Assembly (NCBI GenBank): GCA_937918955.1
Contig: CAKZRZ010000130.1
Span: forward strand, 1 to 49,173
DNA: 49,173 bases
Source: an uncultured Arenicella sp.
GTDB lineage: Bacteria > Pseudomonadota > Gammaproteobacteria > Arenicellales > Arenicellaceae
Reading direction: 5' to 3'
The position numbers were made by a program, and so were the translations under genes. The stretch's first letter is position 1. Every line of letters begins with the position of its first letter. Below are positions 16,282-25,300 of this stretch, one piece after another. A model generated the notes under the pieces. That model saw nothing but the letters and a program-made list of their open reading frames with translations, made no database searches and had not been told where the DNA came from.

Positions 16282-18987
16282 ATGCGTTCCAAAAAGCAAA
16301 CCACGAATATAAAATCAAAGCTTCGTTCGGCAAAACAAAATAACCCGACGAATCCTGATGTTTTGTGGCTACTGCCTGACGGATTTACGCGTAATCGCGA
16401 AAGCTACGCAACCAAGCGTCTAATCGCACACAAATTTAACGCTGAGCGCGTCGTATGGACAAGCGTTCATAAAAACGTAAAAGGTATCTGGGCATTAAAA
16501 GGAAAAAGTAAGACGTTGAAACATACGCCGCCTAAAGAAATGCCAAAACTTTTATCGTATATTCACAGATTACTGGAACACACAAAACCCGAAGTTGTTG
16601 TTATAAACGACGTTTGCGCGGGATTTGCCTTGTTTCCCGATTTCTTTACAAAGCCAAAATTACAGACATTTCGCGGAAGTAAACTAAAACTCGCACGCTA
16701 TCCCAATATTGATTTTATCGTAGTTGACGACGTTGTTAAATGCTACATGCCATTTGAAACGGAAAGAATTAACACCGACACTTACGCATGGATATTTGAC
16801 AGAGATTTAAAAAAGGTAATTCGTCATGCAAATAAAACGCAGCTATCGCAACGACCTCTTGAGTACAAGCTCGTGGAGAGGATTAGCGAGCTACGTAATG
16901 CTAGAGACTGGCTACTTCGTAAATCTTTCTGCGTATCAGTTGACGCGGAGACATCTGGAGCAACAATTACGTGTATTTCAGTTGTGGGAATGTCACACGA
17001 CGGGCTTGACGTACGAGGATGGACATTTCCCGTATTTGCTGGATATATTGAAGATGGGATATTCTGGCCTGATGTTAAAGACGAATTAAACGGATGGTTA
17101 ATTTTAAAAGAAATCTTAGAAAGTCCTTTACCCAAAATCGCGCAAAATGGTGTCTATGATATTCAATATTTATTCAAGTACGGAATAGACGTTAAAAATT
17201 TCATATGCGATACGCAAATTTTAATGCACTCTTTCTGCGGCACGATGGAAAAAGGTTTAGGCTTTCTCGCGAGTTTATTCCTCGATGATTACGTATTTTG
17301 GAAAGACGAAATTAAAGGCGACGGAACAACGAACGATACTGACAAAACTGGTACGCGTGTTCCTTTATCGCGTCACGGTTGTGAAATTTACTGGGAGTAT
17401 TGCGCGAAAGATAGTTATAACACATTATACGTAGCGTTGAGATTACTGCCTTTCGTTGTGAGTTTGAGATGGGCAGGTGAGAATTACGTTCGCAGCCTGA
17501 TGCTCCAGCATGGGCCTATGTTACAGGCCTCAATGACAGGCCTTAAGCTCGATTTAAGCCGCCGTGAGAGGCTTAATGAGGCGCTATGGCAGATGACACA
17601 CGAAGCGAAAAAACGCTTTCACACGGCTATTGCAGACCCCCACATGAACCCGCGAAGTCCTGCCCAACTGAAAGAGTTGTTTTTCGATATTCTAAACGTA
17701 AAACCCTTAAAAGGTCAAAAACGTACAACTCAAGAAAAAGCTTTACGTAGAATGTGCGTCAGACACCCGATTGCCGATGTAATTCAACGTTTTTTAACCG
17801 ATTACAAACGTCCGAGTAAACTGATAGAGTACGTTAATATCCGCCCGTATAAAGGCAGGTTTATGTATTCGTTAAACGCGGTCGGCACGTGGACGGGAAG
17901 AGCGTCTTCGTCAAAACACGCGTATTGGGTTGGAGGTAACGCGCAGAATATGTCAAAGAAAGTACGTTCAATGATGGTTGCTGACGAAGGCTATTGGATT
18001 GTTCCAATTGATTATTCGCAGAGCGACGGGTACTTTGTTGCGTTTGAAAGTCAAGACGAGCGTTACGTTAAAAACATGTATAAAAACATGAACGAAGGAT
18101 TTGATACTCACGCATTTCACGTTGAATTGTTGCTAGGCACAAACTACGATGAAGTTATAAAAGGCAAAAAAGCCAAAGACCCTGCGATTGTTCATCCCGT
18201 AACGGGGAGCAGGTCAATAATAAAACGCGTAGTACATGGCAAAAACTACGATATGAAAAAGAACACCATGCTAACAACGGTTGGTGTCATATCAATAATT
18301 CGCGCGGCAATTACGGTCGGCTGGAAAGACGCGCATACGTGGTTAGACCCTAAACTCGAACATTTCACGCACTGGTTAGGAATGAAATATGATAAGTATT
18401 ACTCGCGCGTTGGCGAATGGAAAGACGAATTACTTACGGAAGTTGCAAAAAATAAAGGAACGCTTAAAGCCTACGGGGGACGTACTCATTATGTTATCGG
18501 CAACCCCATGCGAGATACAACGGGACGGATTAAGCGTCAAACTTCCGCGTTCAAAGGGCAAGGCGGGACTGCTGGAAATATCAACAGAACCTGCATCGAA
18601 TTTTATTATGATACGCATTACTTACCAACGTCAGCCGAAGACGCTATTGCCGCGAAAAAAGGTCAAGTAGCTGACCTCGTTAAAACCCATATGTATAAAC
18701 ACGGCGTAATTATATACAACCAAGTTCACGACGAAGTAGTCTGGGGTGTACCTTTCGGTAAAGAATACCTTATAGATAACCTATTGGCTATCATGGAAAA
18801 ACCTATTACTTTGAATGGACGTGAGTTCTATGTTCCTTGTGAAGCGGAATTAGGTTTATCGTGGTCAAATCTTATTGATTGGGAAGGTTATTCCGATGAA
18901 AAAGATTTCCACTACTACTACGCGAAAGCAAAGGCAAAAGAACGAGCGTACGATAAAGCTCTAAATGAAAAAGGATTAAAATTATGA
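16282..18987 (+). CDS. Family-A DNA polymerase with 3'-5' exonuclease and an extra N-terminal domain
   Basis: Exo motif VSVDAETSG; motif A PIDYSQSDGYF; motif B RSIIKRVVHGKNYDM; motif C QVHDEVVW. Confidence 0.93.
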   Translation: MRSKKQTTNIKSKLRSAKQNNPTNPDVLWLLPDGFTRNRESYATKRLIAHKFNAERVVWTSVHKNVKGIWALKGKSKTLKHTPPKEMPKLLSYIHRLLEHTKPEVVVINDVCAGFALFPDFFTKPKLQTFRGSKLKLARYPNIDFIVVDDVVKCYMPFETERINTDTYAWIFDRDLKKVIRHANKTQLSQRPLEYKLVERISELRNARDWLLRKSFCVSVDAETSGATITCISVVGMSHDGLDVRGWTFPVFAGYIEDGIFWPDVKDELNGWLILKEILESPLPKIAQNGVYDIQYLFKYGIDVKNFICDTQILMHSFCGTMEKGLGFLASLFLDDYVFWKDEIKGDGTTNDTDKTGTRVPLSRHGCEIYWEYCAKDSYNTLYVALRLLPFVVSLRWAGENYVRSLMLQHGPMLQASMTGLKLDLSRRERLNEALWQMTHEAKKRFHTAIADPHMNPRSPAQLKELFFDILNVKPLKGQKRTTQEKALRRMCVRHPIADVIQRFLTDYKRPSKLIEYVNIRPYKGRFMYSLNAVGTWTGRASSSKHAYWVGGNAQNMSKKVRSMMVADEGYWIVPIDYSQSDGYFVAFESQDERYVKNMYKNMNEGFDTHAFHVELLLGTNYDEVIKGKKAKDPAIVHPVTGSRSIIKRVVHGKNYDMKKNTMLTTVGVISIIRAAITVGWKDAHTWLDPKLEHFTHWLGMKYDKYYSRVGEWKDELLTEVAKNKGTLKAYGGRTHYVIGNPMRDTTGRIKRQTSAFKGQGGTAGNINRTCIEFYYDTHYLPTSAEDAIAAKKGQVADLVKTHMYKHGVIIYNQVHDEVVWGVPFGKEYLIDNLLAIMEKPITLNGREFYVPCEAELGLSWSNLIDWEGYSDEKDFHYYYAKAKAKERAYDKALNEKGLKL

Positions 18988-19724
18988 GTGATTGTAAATG
19001 CTGCGAAGGCAGTTGTGTAAAGTGTAAAGACATTGTTGACCAAACGTGTTGCCGACCTATGGTAATCGACGGTGAATATCAATGTGTAATTCCCCAACCC
19101 GAAAATCCGTCTACTGCGATGCCTATGGGCGCGCGTTACGACTGTGATATTTTCGATATTTGTCCCGTTCCCGAAGGTACGTTTACGGCAGAACAGCTAG
19201 CGCACATTGAGCAAGTGTTCTATTCCGCGTTACAGTATTTTCCGATGTACGCGTCGCAACACTATACAGGCGGCTGTCCGTGTTATATCCATATCCGTCA
19301 CGGACGCGATAGCACGTGTTACGAACGTTGGATTAGCCCCGTAATGTTCGAGGATGGGGATAGTTGCCCTCCCGCGCCTAATGCCATTGGTAAATCGTGC
19401 GGTTGCGACTCGAGTTCTCCGTCAATTTATAAGTACTGGACTCCTACGTTGCCAAGCACGTGTTGCCCGCGGACGGTTGAGGTTATCCTTAACGAAGGCG
19501 AAGAAAACGAAGAAGTCACAACGGCTACCGTTTATCCGAAACAGATGTTCGGAACCGTTCCAACGTCTCACCCTAACTTTATACGTTATGGCGGACAAGG
19601 CGTTAAGGGCGTAGATATGGACCAAGTATCTCCCGCGTACTTAGAGAAGCTGATTGCTCTAATGTGTAAGATGCTTACCGTATTACAAGCGGGTGGCCCG
19701 CCAATCAATATTATCGAAGCCTAG
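18984..19724 (+). CDS. Cys-rich hypothetical protein, 246 aa
   Basis: MSDCKCCEGSCVKCKDIVDQTCC and later CGCDSS, CC; ATGA overlap with polymerase. Confidence 0.8.
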   Translation: MSDCKCCEGSCVKCKDIVDQTCCRPMVIDGEYQCVIPQPENPSTAMPMGARYDCDIFDICPVPEGTFTAEQLAHIEQVFYSALQYFPMYASQHYTGGCPCYIHIRHGRDSTCYERWISPVMFEDGDSCPPAPNAIGKSCGCDSSSPSIYKYWTPTLPSTCCPRTVEVILNEGEENEEVTTATVYPKQMFGTVPTSHPNFIRYGGQGVKGVDMDQVSPAYLEKLIALMCKMLTVLQAGGPPINIIEA

Positions 19725-19737
19725 GCTTTGATATAAC

Positions 19738-19780
19738 GAACGTGCGTGGTGTCTTCTCTTTCTCTTAGTCACGCACGTTC
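19738..19780 (+). promoter_or_regulatory. Perfect 11-bp stem-loop in leader of the DUF3987-like gene
   Basis: GAACGTGCGTG-21nt-CACGCACGTTC. Confidence 0.65.
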
Positions 19781-19844
19781 ACCCCTCACGTTAAGCGGCA
19801 TCTTAACACTTAAATGTTAAATTACAATTCTCAATGGAAAACGT

Positions 19845-21155
19845 GTGCAACTTCAAATTCACAATACGTTTATAAATGATTATATCGACTACGTAAGTAG
19901 GTCGTCCGAAAGCCCCATTCTATACCACGTATGGTCAGCGTTAAGTTTAGTAGGTGCGTTATCAATTCGTAACGCTTGGTTAGACTTAGGTGCAGTTAGA
20001 CATTACCCTAACATGTATATAGTTCTTGTTGGCCCAGGCTCTACGCGTAAAAGCTCGGCAATGAATATTACGCGAAAGATGATAGAGACGTATTCAGCGG
20101 CTAAATTTGCCCCGACAGATACAGCGGGCGCTAGGCAAGGTGTGCTAAGCGCACTGCGGGGCGATATATCTTTCGGTGATACGGACGAAGCTATTGAACA
20201 CGAATTTAGTGAAGAGATGCTAAACCGTATAGACTTTGAAGAAGAAAACACCGCGAATGAATTATATATACATTCTACGCAATTTAGCACGTTCTTAGGC
20301 CAAAAACAATTCGACCTATTACAGTGCCTAACGTACTGCTACAAAAATCCGCCCGAATATTCATATAAACTCAAAGCTACGGAGGAATACGTTGCTAAAC
20401 CAACCATTAACATTCTCGCAGCCACAGGAACGGAAAACCTGTATCAATGTCTCCCACAAAATTCTACGGGCGCAGGGTTTTTATCGCAGTGCGTCCTCGT
20501 CTACGCCGCGCGCGCAGGTAAACGTCTTCCGCGTCCAGTACAACTATCCGCCGAACGTGCAGATGAGTTTATCAAACCAGCGTTACGTTACTGCCGAACA
20601 TTCCGCGGAGGATTGGGAGAAACTCCTCAAGCGCAAGCCTTACTGGATGAGCTTTACGAATACGAGCTGGAACTTACAGATGCGCGTTTTATCGAATACG
20701 CGAACGACAGGCACACACACTTATGCAAAACGGCGATTGCCCTTTGTTTACTTGAGCAACGTGATACACTCACGTATAAGAATGTTTTCGACGCCCACAC
20801 TATTCTGCGAGCTACTGAATTACACATGCCAGACGCGCTTGGGGAATACGGGCTTAACCCTGTTACAGTTGCCAAGCAGCGGATAGTTGATATTTTAACG
20901 TCGATTGAAAAAGATACAATGCTCGTTGACGAACAAATCTTTAATATGATGAACAGGGACGTACAAAGGAAAGACTTTGATAGCGCGCTAAGAGAGTTAC
21001 ATACGACTGAACGTATTGTCATGGTTAAAAAGAAAACGGAAGACGGTACGAGAACAAAGGCAGAGTACATGCTAAAACAGAGATTGAGCGAAGCAGAGAA
21101 GAAAGCTTTGTTTGGTAAAAGTAAGGAAGATATTGATAAGGAGATTGATAGGTGA
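19845..21155 (+). CDS. DUF3987-like P-loop ATPase (putative replicative helicase)
   Basis: FINDYIDYVSRSSESPILYHVWSALSLVGAL ... YIVLVGPGSTRKSSAM. Confidence 0.65.
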   Translation: MQLQIHNTFINDYIDYVSRSSESPILYHVWSALSLVGALSIRNAWLDLGAVRHYPNMYIVLVGPGSTRKSSAMNITRKMIETYSAAKFAPTDTAGARQGVLSALRGDISFGDTDEAIEHEFSEEMLNRIDFEEENTANELYIHSTQFSTFLGQKQFDLLQCLTYCYKNPPEYSYKLKATEEYVAKPTINILAATGTENLYQCLPQNSTGAGFLSQCVLVYAARAGKRLPRPVQLSAERADEFIKPALRYCRTFRGGLGETPQAQALLDELYEYELELTDARFIEYANDRHTHLCKTAIALCLLEQRDTLTYKNVFDAHTILRATELHMPDALGEYGLNPVTVAKQRIVDILTSIEKDTMLVDEQIFNMMNRDVQRKDFDSALRELHTTERIVMVKKKTEDGTRTKAEYMLKQRLSEAEKKALFGKSKEDIDKEIDR

Positions 21156-21262
21156 ACGAAAAACTATTCCAACTCCTCGCGCGGATAATGATGTATCTAT
21201 ACGTTCTTATTCCTTTGGGCGCCGCTGGCGTATTACTTTATACGTTAGTCGCGCAAACATAA
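21152..21262 (+). CDS. 36-aa single-TM protein (not in ORF track)
   Basis: GTG start; (V)NEKLFQLLARIMMYLYVLIPLGAAGVLLYTLVAQT; overlaps upstream stop. Confidence 0.5.
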   Translation: MNEKLFQLLARIMMYLYVLIPLGAAGVLLYTLVAQT

Positions 21263-21292
21263 CGACAAAAACCATGCGGAATGAACGCGTAT

Positions 21293-21410
21293 TGACAAAA
21301 CTCGGAATAATCGGAAAAAGCGAACCAAGGTGAGCGTAAAGAGCGCAGCGCCAGCGGAGCGAATGTAGCATCACCGCAGCGTTTAGCGCCCGATTATTCG
21401 TATTTTGTCA
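21293..21410 (+). ncRNA. Structured RNA element, copy A
   Basis: TGACAAAA/TTTTGTCA 8-bp stem, CTCG/GTA internal loop, GAATAATCGG/CCGATTATTC 10-bp stem, AGCG-rich core; homologous to 48009-48124. Confidence 0.7.
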
Positions 21411-21432
21411 TATACCGTTCTAAAGGTTCCGC

Positions 21433-21654
21433 GTGTGTTTTGAATTAACTATGAACTTACACAAACATAAAATATGCAATGGAAAACCGATGGGGCCGTC
21501 AGCGCGGTTTATTTTTGGCGCGCATAAAGGAATCCGCTTAGACGTTGTTATTCGCGAAAACCCCAATTATGTTGTATTTCATCTAAAAAGAAAGCATATT
21601 CGTTTAAAACCCGCTTCGATGTTTTTACTCTATGAGGCGCTGGATAAAGCTTAA
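21433..21654 (+). CDS. Small hypothetical protein
   Basis: Last rightward ORF before the convergent junction. Confidence 0.55.
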   Translation: MCFELTMNLHKHKICNGKPMGPSARFIFGAHKGIRLDVVIRENPNYVVFHLKRKHIRLKPASMFLLYEALDKA

Positions 21655-21718
21655 CCGTCAGGCTTTAAACCTTCAAAAACAGCTAATACCCCAAGCACAA
21701 AAACTAGTGTCCAGAACA

Positions 21719-22351
21719 TTAAACCACAAAACTTTCTGGCATACCGTATCTACGTTGAATTTCTTCTTTATCACTGCGCGAAAGAACAATTCTGCCTAAA
21801 AATATTGGATTCATCACATTACTGCCTTCAACGTGACGTAACCCTAGTGCATGACCAACTTCATGCAGCATTACACCATGTAACATACTGTTTGTCCAAG
21901 CTTCACTCGCGTCCATAATAATGTCACCAACAAACGGAGGAGTCATCCTACGATAATCCCGCTGCATTATCAAGCCAGCGCTCGGCTGATACGCTACGCC
22001 TAATGTTTTACCTTTTCCGTCGAACTCGGCCATTGTAATCCGAATATTTGCATTAATTTCTTTATTAACGCGTTTATATTTTAAACCGCTAACAGCGGCC
22101 CACTGCCCAAAACAAATGCTAACGATTTCTTCGATTCGTACTTTGTCTTTTCCAAAACTGTCAACGTTTATCCAGTAAAAAACGGGAGACAGTTCCCACG
22201 CTAAATCCGTTTGTGCGATATTACACTGACATTGCGTACGTACGACGTCATCATCTTTTAATTCAAAATCAGGCGTACCTACTTCATCAGGTAATTGTTT
22301 TGGCTCTTCTTTATTCTCTTTACGCGTCTTAAAAAAGTTACATAAACTCAT
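21719..22351 (-). CDS. Metzincin/matrixin-like zinc metalloprotease
   Basis: VMLHEVGHALGLRHVEGSNVMNP = HExxHxxGxxH plus Met-turn; ATGA overlap with upstream gene. Confidence 0.85.
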   Translation of the reverse strand: MSLCNFFKTRKENKEEPKQLPDEVGTPDFELKDDDVVRTQCQCNIAQTDLAWELSPVFYWINVDSFGKDKVRIEEIVSICFGQWAAVSGLKYKRVNKEINANIRITMAEFDGKGKTLGVAYQPSAGLIMQRDYRRMTPPFVGDIIMDASEAWTNSMLHGVMLHEVGHALGLRHVEGSNVMNPIFLGRIVLSRSDKEEIQRRYGMPESFVV

Positions 22352-25300
22352 CTTGCAAACTCCGTAGCTGTTGTCGGGTCACTCGCGATTAGCTGGTAAA
22401 ACCTCAACGTTTGTTTATCTGCGTATTTACTCGTTTGTCCTTTAGCCATGCGTTTATACGTACGTAACATTTCTCTATGACTTTTCGAGTACTTTGCTTT
22501 TTTATTTAATTCTTTTAACCATTGTTTAAACGTCGCAGGATTACGATGTTCATCAATGTACCGTTCTAGCATTTCGTTAACTAACTCTTTACTCATGCCT
22601 TCATCACGTACTTTACTCACAAAGTTATTACGCATAATACTCATACGCGCATTAGCAATTTGCTGCATTCCACGTTGACGATACATCATAGCACCTGCGC
22701 GTTGTTCGGCCAAAGGTTTACTTCCGATTAAACGGCTAACAGCATTACCTAACTCTCTTGTTTCGTCTGTAACCAACCCGCCATTACGGTCAACGCTTCG
22801 TCCGTTGATAATTTCCAGCGCGCCTTTTACGCTACGGCTTGGTGACATGCTTGCAGCGATTTCTAGCAACCTACCTGAACTTGTATTCGTACCTTCTTGC
22901 TTCACTAGATTAACCGTAGCACCAACGCCTTTTATTAACTTCCTAGCAAGCGTAACCGCAGGAACGTTATCAATTTCTGTAATGTTCGGTATTCCCCTGA
23001 CGTTCGTATCTCCACGCGTGTGTAGGGCAATCCCGTCTTTCGCGCCAAATAGCTTAGGTAAATTACTCAATGCACCCGTACCAAGTATTTCCGCGTAATC
23101 AACTCCGTACGCACCTACTAAACTTTCCCAAGGTGTCTGACTTCCATCGTAAGAACTCCACGCCTTTTCAAACGAATCATATCCAGGAATACTTTCAACT
23201 CCAAACACTACGCCCTGCGTCCCAAACTGCGTAGCAATAGTTTTATTATCTCCGCTTTCGATAGCTCTTGCAAAACGTTGCCAGTAATTCGTAAAGAACG
23301 TTTGAAATAACCCTAACGCACTGCCAACGCCACCTTTAAACTGGTCAGGACGCGTAACTTTCGAATAATCACCCACGTTTTGGTCAGCGAACCAATTTGC
23401 AAGTTTATGCAATGCTGCGTCACTTAACGTATCACCTGCCTCTTCTTTAAACAGTCTATACCCTGCCATATAGCTAACCGTACGCGAATACTGTTCGGTA
23501 AAGTCCGTAGGCGTAACAGCTACATTTTTAAATTTTTGCCAGTTACTTGGGTCAGCGTACCTACGTCCACCTTCAAAAATTATATCATGTGTTTCAACCA
23601 CACTCGCGTCTAAATTTCCTAAACGTTTACCTTCCTGATAAACTTTACGTCCTGCGTCAGTAAACATATCGTGAATACCCGCTTGCATTATTTTTACGGG
23701 GTTCATCGTTGCAGGAGTGTTATCGCCTAATACGTTCGCAAACGCCCCCACTCTTCCGCGATATTCATCAAACGTCTCATTTGGACGTCTACTCAAGGTC
23801 TTACCAACTGTAGGTAAAATTGTAGGAATTGTACTAATATTCAAAATACTTTGTCCAAGCTCCATAAAACGTAAAACCCAGAACCCTGCTACTGCGTTCA
23901 TTCTTCGAGCTAGCCCTTCGGAACTTGCATCAACATTCAACCCATTAACTTTCAAAAATTCTTCCGCAGGTTTATATCCCGTAGCCCGTCCAATGTCGTC
24001 TAACGCTTTACTCGTCTTAGCCTGTTTATCAAACACACGCGCAAAGAACGGGTCAAGCTGTTTAGCTGTTTCCGCGAACACCGCATCACCCATAGCATCA
24101 GCAGAATTAAGTAACTTACTGTACGCTAAACCTTGAGGCCTTCCCGTATCAATTCCCAACAATCTATTCTTAACTTCGGAATAAACATTACGGCTTTGCC
24201 CTTTACGTACGGCCCCGTCAGCACTGCGTAACGAACTTTCCATATGCTCAAGAAAATTAATTTCCTTTTTAAAACGCGAATTAATAACGTCAGTACTTAC
24301 GCTACCCCAATCACGGATAATACTTTTTAACATTACGTCTAAAACTCCACCAGCATCGCTCGGAACTAAAGCCGTATCAACTTTACCTACGTCAAAACCT
24401 TGTTGAAACGGAGTTTGTCCCGTCTCGGCTTTAAATTGAACCGCAGGTTTGGCAATTAAAACGGGTTCAGACGCTTTACGCCCCTTACGTGCTGAATTTA
24501 TAAACTGTTCTGCGTTTTCAAGGGCTTTGTCTAAATCTTTCCCCCCGCTCAGCGTAACAATCTTATTCGTACCGACTTCGTGAACAATAACCGTTTGCTC
24601 GTATTTATTCATCATATTTGGCAAACTAAGTAATTCATCATCAACCACTTGAACGTTATTTGCTGCGCGTACGCCATTACGATTAATTTTCGTTACTTGG
24701 TCAGCCTCACGTAATACTTCTAAAGCTTGTGACGCTAAGTCCGTGATTCCCACAGGTTGATACGTTCCTTGAGCTAGCCGCGTAATATCAGGAATTTCTG
24801 CATCGTTTCCGTTTTTAAATACGTTATCAATCGTTTGGTCATTTAACCCAAATCCGCGAAGTTTATCTCTATTGCTAATCGTATCAGCCATTCGCAATTC
24901 ACCTACTTTAAACGAACTTCCTTTTGCGATATCCCAACCTTGGTTAAAACTTCTAACAGTAACATTTAAACTCGTTAAATCAGCAAAGTTATCTTTTTTG
25001 CGAATTTCACCGAATACACGTTCATTAGTTTTTAAGTAATCTTTAGCCGCTTGCTCGTATTTATTCGTAATACCTTTATTAATTTGTGCGGCGTACTGAA
25101 ACGCGTCAACGAAAAAGTTTTTAAAGTTTTTATCTTGCGGCAATATTTGTCCGACAATTTTTCCGCCTAACGTGTCGTTATTCGCTGTTCTATCCGCACC
25201 TGCGAATATATTTTGAACATCGCGCGAAAACGCTTGTGAAAACTCATCAGCAGTTTCACCTAATGCAATATTAATTAAATTAGGCGCGCTAACATTACGC

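Noticed and set aside
16826-17089. Same-strand alternative-frame ORFs inside the polymerase gene (16826-17089, 18389-18670)
   Set aside because: Fully embedded in the family-A polymerase reading frame with no motifs or RBS.
21293-21320. TTGACA at the base of copies A and B as a promoter -35
   Set aside because: No acceptable -10 hexamer at 16-18 bp in either copy; the hexamer is explained by the base-paired stem.
21293-21410. Structured copy A as a simple rho-independent bidirectional terminator at the convergent junction
   Set aside because: No T-run after the stem, another + strand ORF follows it, and homologous copy B lies in a leader rather than at a transcript end; termination is not excluded but does not explain the conserved core.
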